A program made the translations under genes and the position numbers. Shown here piece by piece: positions 58,882-64,000 of a stretch of DNA of 64,000 nt. Below the pieces are notes generated by a model. That model did not search any database. It was not told the origin of the DNA and saw only the letters and a program-made list of their open reading frames with translations. Numbering within the stretch: position 1 is the stretch's first letter; each line of letters starts with the position of its first letter. Origin of the DNA: Microbacterium saperdae (GTDB lineage: Bacteria; Actinomycetota; Actinomycetes; Actinomycetales; Microbacteriaceae); assembly GCF_006716345.1 (NCBI RefSeq), contig NZ_VFOX01000002.1, positions 124,001 through 188,000 on the forward strand. The letters are read 5' to 3'.

Positions 58882-60257
58882 GCCTCGCGCCGGGCGAACA
58901 GGCGGCAGGCATCGACGAGACGGCGGCGGGCGCTCCCCGCGTCATCCCGGCGCGCTACGACTGGCGTGGATTCGGGTTCGAGACGCGCCAGATCCACTCG
59001 GGCGAGCTGCCGGAACCGGGCCACGGCTCCCGCGTGACGCCCATCCACCTCTCCAACGCCTTCCGCTTCGACGACTTCCAGCAGACGTGGGATCGCTTCG
59101 CCGGCGTCGAAGACGGGCAGCTGTATTCGCGGCACCTCAACCCCACGAACCAGGTCGCCGAGCGTCGGATCGCCGACCTCGAAGGCGGCACCGGCGCGAT
59201 CGCCGTCGGCTCCGGCACGGCCGCGATCAGCTCGGCGCTGCTCGGACTGCTGGAGTCGGGCGACCACTTCCTCTCCACCGCGAGCATCTACAGCGGCACG
59301 CAGGTGCTGTTCGATCGCGCACTCGGACGCCTCGGCATCGAGGTCGACTACGTCTGGGACTGGCGCGACCGCGACGAGTGGGAGCGCCTGATCCGGCCGT
59401 CGACCAAGGCGATCTTCACCGAGACGATCCCGAACCCGAAGAACGACATCACCGACATCGCGGCGATCGCCGAGATCGCGCATGATCACGGCATCCCGCT
59501 GGTGGTCGACAACACGGTCGCGACGCCGTACCTCATCCGCCCGATCGAGCACGGAGCCGACATCGTCGTGCACTCCTCGACCAAGTTCCTCGGCGGCCAC
59601 GGCGCCGGGCTCTCGGGACTCATCGTCGACGGCGGCCGCTTCGACTGGGCCGCGACCTCGCGGCACTACGGTCTGCTCACCGACCGGCAGAAGCCCGAGG
59701 TGCCGTCGTTCCTCGAACGGTTCGGCACCGAGCACGCCTTCGAGCGCTATCTGCGTCTGACCGCGGTGAACGACTTCGGTCCCGCGCTGTCGTCGTTCAA
59801 CGGCTTCCTCCTGCAGCAGGGACTGGAGACGCTGTCGGTGCGGATGGATCGGCACGTCGACAATGCCCGCGCCCTGGCCGGGTGGCTGGACGAGCATCCG
59901 GTCGTGCGCAGCGTGGACTACGCAGGGCTGCCTTCGAGCCCGGACCATGCGCTCGCCGAGCGGCTGTACGGTGGCCGCACCGGATCGGTCTTCGCGTTCA
60001 CGGTGCCGGGCGGCCTGGAAGGGGCGCGCACCCTGATCGACAATCTGCAGGTGTTCTCCCGCATGACCAACATCGGCGACACCCGTTCCCTCGCGATCAA
60101 CCCCGCGACCACGACGCATCTGTCGTTCTCGCCGGAGCGGCGTGAACGCCTGGGCATCGACCCCGGGCTGATCCGTCTCTCGGTCGGTCTGGAGACGCTC
60201 GACGACCTCATCACCGACCTCGACGGCGCCCTCGGGGCGGTGGCCGCGCGCCTCTGA
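58878..60257 (+). CDS. metY: O-acetylhomoserine sulfhydrylase (MetY)
   Basis: PLP-dependent Cys/Met metabolism enzyme of 459 aa. PLP-lysine region HSSTKFLGGHG, the SRHLNPTNQVAERRIADLEGG (shown in part) cofactor segment, and C-terminal SRMTNIGDTRSLAINPATTTH (shown in part) match O-acetylhomoserine aminocarboxypropyltransferase. It fixes sulfide, or methanethiol, into homocysteine or methionine. ATG 58878 overlaps the LLM-like stop. In this island it captures the sulfur released by the monooxygenases. Confidence 0.9.
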   Translation: MSLAPGEQAAGIDETAAGAPRVIPARYDWRGFGFETRQIHSGELPEPGHGSRVTPIHLSNAFRFDDFQQTWDRFAGVEDGQLYSRHLNPTNQVAERRIADLEGGTGAIAVGSGTAAISSALLGLLESGDHFLSTASIYSGTQVLFDRALGRLGIEVDYVWDWRDRDEWERLIRPSTKAIFTETIPNPKNDITDIAAIAEIAHDHGIPLVVDNTVATPYLIRPIEHGADIVVHSSTKFLGGHGAGLSGLIVDGGRFDWAATSRHYGLLTDRQKPEVPSFLERFGTEHAFERYLRLTAVNDFGPALSSFNGFLLQQGLETLSVRMDRHVDNARALAGWLDEHPVVRSVDYAGLPSSPDHALAERLYGGRTGSVFAFTVPGGLEGARTLIDNLQVFSRMTNIGDTRSLAINPATTTHLSFSPERRERLGIDPGLIRLSVGLETLDDLITDLDGALGAVAARL

Positions 60258-60423
60258 GTCGTGCGTTCGGCTCCCGTGCAGATGTCGGAGGATGACGCTC
60301 CACGACGCCGGACGACACTCCGCTACGGGCGGTGTCACTCGGGATGACGGGGGAGCGCGGCGATGCGCACACTGATGGTCCAGGGCGGCGGATACCGGAT
60401 CGCCCTCATCCCCGGAGGTGCGT

Positions 60424-61437
60424 ATGACCACGACAGCACAGACCACGGCGGACCTCTCCGTGAGACGGTCCGATCAGGCGGCGCCGACCGCTGCGCTCGT
60501 GCCGTACACGGATCGGCTGCTCGACGACCTGGTCGACTTCCACGCGCGCACGCTGCTGCCGGGCGGGCGCAAGTTCCCCACCTCGGATGTCGGCGTCGGA
60601 GACGGCATCGCCGGCCACGTGCCCGGCACCGCTGTCGTGCTCCGCGCCGGGCACGAGATCGCCGGGTACGCCGCGTTGTTCGCACCGCAGGTTCCCGGAG
60701 CGCCCGGCTGGCACGCGAATGTCGTCCACGCGCGCGAGATCTCGGATGGCTCCGCCGGGCTGCTGTGGAGCCACATCGTCGAGGCCTTCCACCTGCACCG
60801 GCCGCACGCCGCAGGGGTCGGCCACCTGCGGGTGTTCGAGTCGCGGGCCCATGATGCGGCGCTGCGTGCGGCCGCCGCGCACGGATTCACCGAGGAGCGC
60901 CGGTTCCACGCACGTCGTCGCCCGCTCACCCCGGCGGATCGGAAGGCACCCGAGACGCCGGGCCTGACCACGATCGGCTGGGACGAGGTGTTCGACCTCG
61001 GGCTCACCGAGCAGGTGCGCCACGTGCAGTACGTCTCGTTCCTCGAGCACTTCGGCGGACTGAGCAAGTCGCCCAGCGCCTGGGAGCATCACCTGCGCGG
61101 ACCGATCTTCGCACCGGAGCTCTCGGTGGCCGTGCTGGCGGACGACCAGGCGGTGCCGACGGTCGTCGGCGCCCTGCTCGCCTCCCGCTACACGGATGAC
61201 AGCAGCGGCGTGCGGGAGAGCCAGGCCCATGCCGACTACATCGGCGTGCTGCCCGAGTGGCGGCGGCGCGGCGTGGCCGAAGCGGCCATCCGGGCCCACC
61301 TGTCGCGGGCCGTCGAGCGCGGCTACGCGGCCGCCTCGCTCGGTGTCGACACCGTCAACGACGCTGCGAACCGCGTGTACCACCGCCTCGGATACGAGAT
61401 CAGCGGCGGCTCCGCGGCGTTCCGCCTCGACGCCTGA
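60424..61437 (+). CDS. GNAT acetyltransferase with tandem domains
   Basis: A 337-aa acetyl-CoA-dependent N-acetyltransferase with two GNAT repeats, as in mycothiol synthase MshD. The C-terminal domain shows VLPEWRRRGVAEAAIRAHL (the CoA loop) and VNDAANRVYHRLGYEI. GGAGG lies 5 nt before ATG 60424. In sulfur operons of Bacillus, acetylation of S-alkyl cysteines precedes a SnaA monooxygenase; a like role here is inferred. It is not proven to be MshD itself. Confidence 0.85.
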   Translation: MTTTAQTTADLSVRRSDQAAPTAALVPYTDRLLDDLVDFHARTLLPGGRKFPTSDVGVGDGIAGHVPGTAVVLRAGHEIAGYAALFAPQVPGAPGWHANVVHAREISDGSAGLLWSHIVEAFHLHRPHAAGVGHLRVFESRAHDAALRAAAAHGFTEERRFHARRRPLTPADRKAPETPGLTTIGWDEVFDLGLTEQVRHVQYVSFLEHFGGLSKSPSAWEHHLRGPIFAPELSVAVLADDQAVPTVVGALLASRYTDDSSGVRESQAHADYIGVLPEWRRRGVAEAAIRAHLSRAVERGYAAASLGVDTVNDAANRVYHRLGYEISGGSAAFRLDA

Positions 61438-61463
61438 CACCGCTCTCGCCCACTGCTGCCGGC

Positions 61464-61481
61464 TGCGGGGATATCCCCGCA
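61464..61481. promoter_or_regulatory. Perfect 18-bp palindrome after the GNAT gene
   Basis: TGCGGGGATATCCCCGCA, fully symmetric. It may be an operator for the following ABC gene at 61631 or a 7-bp hairpin with a 4-nt loop that ends GNAT transcription (26 nt past its stop). Confidence 0.45.
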
Positions 61482-61630
61482 TGGCGGTGCGTGACGAACC
61501 GAGACGGGCTGTGTCGCGCCGTGTCATCCACGACGCGCGGCCACCCGCGCTTCTTCCACACTGACCGCAGAACCCGCGCTCGCGGGGCCCGACACCTGCG
61601 CCCATCCCGGCGCCACCCCCTGGAGAACTC

Positions 61631-63424
61631 ATGACCCTGCCCTCACGCCCCCGTCGGCGACTGGTGGCCGGCGCCCTCATCGGCGTCGTCGCCGTCGCCC
61701 TCGCCGCCTGCTCGACCGCGGGCGGTCCCGCCGCGGACACCGACCTCACCGACGTCGACAGCGCCACTCCCGGCGGCACGCTCGACATCGTCGCCGTCGG
61801 TGACTTCTCGGCGCTCGACCCGCTCAACGCCTACGCCGTCGACGACTGGGGCCTGCTCCGTGCGACGCAGCGCCAGCTGGTGACCTACCCCGGCAGCGCC
61901 GAGTCCATCGCGGCCGACACCGAACTCGTCCCCGACCTCGCCGAGAGCTGGGAGGTCAGCGACGACCGGCTCACCTACACGTTCACCCTGAAGGACGGGA
62001 TCTCGTACCGCGGCTCCACCGACCGTGCGATCACGGCCGAGGACTTCGTCTACCAGATCAAGCGCTTCCCCGACCCGAACAAGCAGGTCGCGGCGATCAA
62101 CTACTTCAACAGCGCCATCGTGGGCTTCGAGGAGTTCGCCGCCGGATTCCAGGAGATCGCTCCCGGTGACCTGGCCGCGGCGAAGGAGTACCAGGACACG
62201 CACGACATCGAGGGCGTGAAGGCGCTCGACGACAAGACGCTGCAGTTCACCCTCACGCAGCCGGCCTACGACTTCCTCGGCATCCTGTCGATGGGCTTCG
62301 TCTCGCCGCAGCCCGAGGAGATCGTGTCGCAGTACGTCGGCGACTCACTCGAGTACCGCCAGAACATCGCCTCGTCCGGCGCCTACGCGGTGACCGAGTA
62401 CGTGCCGAACCAGAAGGTGGTGCTCGAGAAGGATCCCGAGTACGACGGCAGCACCGATCCCCGCCACAACTTCGTCGACAGGATCGTCGTCGACACCACC
62501 GCCGACTCCGCAGCGACCGCGCTGCAGCGCATCGAGACCGGAGACGCGGACCTCGCACTGAACGTCGACATCCCGCCGATCTCGACGATCCAGCAGTACG
62601 TGTCGCAGAAGAGTCCGTACATCTTCTCGTCGCCGTCCGGCTCGCTGAGCTCGATCGGCTTCAACTTCCGTGAGCCGCAGAGCCCCGGCCAGGAGGCCAT
62701 CCAGGACATCCGTGTCCGCCAGGCGATCGCCTACGCGGTGAACAAGGAGAACCTGGTGCAGAACCGTGGCGGTGAGGCGACGGGCAGCCCCAGCGGCCAG
62801 ATCATCACCAGCACGCTGCTGGGATACGAGAAGTTCGACCCGTACGCCACCGAGGGAAGCCGCGGAGACGTCGACAAGGCCAAGGAGCTGCTCACCGAGG
62901 CCGGATACCCCGACGGTGTCACGCTGAACGTCGCGTACCGCACCAACGAGGATGCCGAGAAGGAGGCGACCACGCTGCAGGAGGATCTCGCCGCCGCGGG
63001 GATCACGCTGAACCTGCTGCCGGTCCCGCCCGCCGACTTCCACGCGTTCCTCCAGGACGATTCCCGCTCCGCGCAGTGGGACATCATCGCGAACCTGGTC
63101 TACGCGCCGGACTGGCAGGGCGACTCGACCCGCATGATCCTCGGCGGCTGGCTGAACTCGGACGCTGCACCCTGCGGCGCCGGCAACGTGTACGGCATCT
63201 GCTACGACAATCCGGAGCTCAACGCGCTCGCCTCCGAAGCCTTCGCCTCGGAGGACCCGGGTCCCATCTGGGCCGAGGCCGACAAGGTGGCATCGACCGA
63301 TCTCGCCTGGGTGCCGGTGTACGAGCGCAACCGCATCGTCATCGTGAGCGACGACGTGACCTACTTCCAGTGGTCCAACCTCGCCACGGGCGCCGACCCG
63401 ACAGGTCTCGCCGTCCGGCAGTGA
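61631..63424 (+). CDS. Peptide-type ABC transporter substrate-binding lipoprotein
   Basis: Second family 5 solute-binding protein of the island, 597 aa, with a lipobox LAAC (Cys27). Blocks include YTFTLKDGISYRG, VRQAIAYAVNKENLV and the C-terminal ILGGWLNSDAAPCG. It is longer than the first (597 against 531). GGAGAAC is 5 nt before ATG 61631. The gene that follows is an ATPase, not a permease. Confidence 0.92.
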   Translation: MTLPSRPRRRLVAGALIGVVAVALAACSTAGGPAADTDLTDVDSATPGGTLDIVAVGDFSALDPLNAYAVDDWGLLRATQRQLVTYPGSAESIAADTELVPDLAESWEVSDDRLTYTFTLKDGISYRGSTDRAITAEDFVYQIKRFPDPNKQVAAINYFNSAIVGFEEFAAGFQEIAPGDLAAAKEYQDTHDIEGVKALDDKTLQFTLTQPAYDFLGILSMGFVSPQPEEIVSQYVGDSLEYRQNIASSGAYAVTEYVPNQKVVLEKDPEYDGSTDPRHNFVDRIVVDTTADSAATALQRIETGDADLALNVDIPPISTIQQYVSQKSPYIFSSPSGSLSSIGFNFREPQSPGQEAIQDIRVRQAIAYAVNKENLVQNRGGEATGSPSGQIITSTLLGYEKFDPYATEGSRGDVDKAKELLTEAGYPDGVTLNVAYRTNEDAEKEATTLQEDLAAAGITLNLLPVPPADFHAFLQDDSRSAQWDIIANLVYAPDWQGDSTRMILGGWLNSDAAPCGAGNVYGICYDNPELNALASEAFASEDPGPIWAEADKVASTDLAWVPVYERNRIVIVSDDVTYFQWSNLATGADPTGLAVRQ

Positions 63425-63426
63425 CC

Positions 63427-63462
63427 GAGAGGGGCGGCGGCCTGCACACCGCCGCCCCTCTC
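63427..63462 (+). terminator. Hairpin between binding protein and ATPase
   Basis: A perfect 14-bp stem (GAGAGGGGCGGCGG with its complement) and an 8-nt loop, starting 3 nt past the stop. It probably limits read-through and stabilises the binding-protein mRNA. Confidence 0.6.
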
Positions 63463-63488
63463 CCCCCTCCGTTCCGAAAGGGAATCCC

Positions 63489-64000
63489 ATGAGCGTGTTC
63501 GAACTCGACGACCTCCGTGTCGGCTTCACGGCAGGACGAGCCGTCACCGAGGTCGTCCACGGCGTCTCCCTCGCGGTGGACCAGGGTCGCACCCTCGCGA
63601 TCGTCGGAGAGTCGGGCTCGGGCAAGTCGGTCTCCTTGCTCGCTGCGACCGGTCTGCTCTCTCCCCGGGCACGGGTCAGCGGCAGTGCACGATACGCCGG
63701 ACGCGAGCTCGTCGGGCTGGCGGATCCGCAGCTGCGCACGGTGCGCGGACGCGACATCGGGTTCGTGTTCCAGGAGCCTTTGACGAGCCTGCATCCGCTC
63801 AAGAGCATCGGGGCGCAGGTCGCCGAGGCGATCTCCTCCCACGAGCGGATCTCCTCTCGTGTCCTTCGCGATCGCGTCGTGGAGCTGCTCGAAGAGGTCG
63901 GCATCCGCGATGCGGCTTCACGGCTCGACGACCCTCCAGCCCTGTTCTCGGGCGGTCAACGTCAGCGCATCGGCATCGCCTCGGCGATCGCGTTGCGCCC
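63489..64000 (+). CDS. Peptide-type ABC transporter ATP-binding protein, cut by window edge
   Basis: The first 170 codons of an ATPase of the DppD/OppD family: Walker [10 protein letters not shown]-loop FQEPLTSLH and signature [10 protein letters not shown] are present; Walker B and the rest lie outside. AAAGGGA precedes ATG 63489. The two permeases that this system needs are not between the binding protein and here, so they may follow. Confidence 0.9.
   Translation, partial: MSVFELDDLRVGFTAGRAVTEVVHGVSLAVDQGRTLAIVGESGSGKSVSLLAATGLLSPRARVSGSARYAGRELVGLADPQLRTVRGRDIGFVFQEPLTSLHPLKSIGAQVAEAISSHERISSRVLRDRVVELLEEVGIRDAASRLDDPPALFSGGQRQRIGIASAIALR

Noticed and set aside
60363..60854. A 163-codon frame overlapping the GNAT gene start
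   Set aside because: It has no family similarity and its later part is antisense-like in composition, while the GNAT frame is clear.
1..64000. CRISPR arrays, tRNA/rRNA genes, prophage or transposases
   Set aside because: Scanned by eye on both strands; no regularly spaced repeats, clover-leaf pattern or transposase motif was seen.

Overview
The window is about 70% G+C and has dense genes with few gaps. It reads as the chromosome of an actinomycete, most likely a Microbacteriaceae such as Microbacterium. Supporting signs are a bacterial GPP34 (GOLPH3-like) protein, a CopD-CtaG fusion, a CUT1 sugar importer with no ATPase of its own, and many genes that begin about 6 nt after a TANNNT -10 element (leaderless-type starts). 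The genus is inferred from gene content and style, not from a marker gene. No rRNA, tRNA, CRISPR array, transposase or phage gene was seen.

Region 1 (about 1-31 kb) is a catabolic accessory region. It holds a cut FAD monooxygenase, five classical SDR oxidoreductases and two atypical SDR/epimerase-like proteins, an amino-acid-type ABC importer with a class V aminotransferase, an enolase-superfamily dehydratase, a rhamnose-mutarotase-like protein, a RidA protein, a muconolactone-isomerase-like protein, a CUT1 sugar importer, a creatininase-family hydrolase, a COG3618-type lactonase, an XRE-cupin regulator, an operon of TIM-barrel isomerase, M20 hydrolase and E1 alpha/beta, a hydroxyacyl-CoA-dehydrogenase-like enzyme, an M81 (MlrC-like) hydrolase, an RraA-like aldolase and an IclR regulator. 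The dehydrogenase, lactonase, dehydratase and aldolase activities together suggest oxidative, non-phosphorylating breakdown of a sugar, sugar acid or a derivative carrying an amide. Two related regulators of a family I do not recognise (11637-12959 and 20381-21400) lie in this region, one with and one without a C-terminal winged helix.

Region 2 (about 31-44 kb) looks like ordinary chromosome: quinone oxidoreductase, GPP34 protein, aquaporin, APC permease, CorA, a beta-lactamase-like lipoprotein with altered catalytic motifs, a DUF2470 protein beside a haem oxygenase with a possible DtxR/IdeR box, a PIF1-type helicase, a CopD-CtaG protein and an HU-like protein with a strong terminator.

Region 3 (about 44-64 kb) is an organosulfur-acquisition island: a TetR regulator with a clear operator, an SfnG-like sulfone monooxygenase, two NtaA/SnaA/DszA-type and two luciferase-type flavin monooxygenases, a divergent shortened luciferase-like protein, an SfnB/DszC-like acyl-CoA-dehydrogenase-fold oxygenase, MetY, a tandem-GNAT acetyltransferase and two peptide-type ABC systems (the second runs off the window). 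No flavin reductase is seen. The likely logic is import of an organosulfur compound, optional N-acetylation, oxygenation to release sulfite, and reassimilation as sulfide through MetY.

Structures worth attention are a perfect 26-bp inverted repeat between convergent genes, an IclR-type double operator whose half-site recurs at a second promoter, and three very short ORFs overlapping the first gene of an operon.
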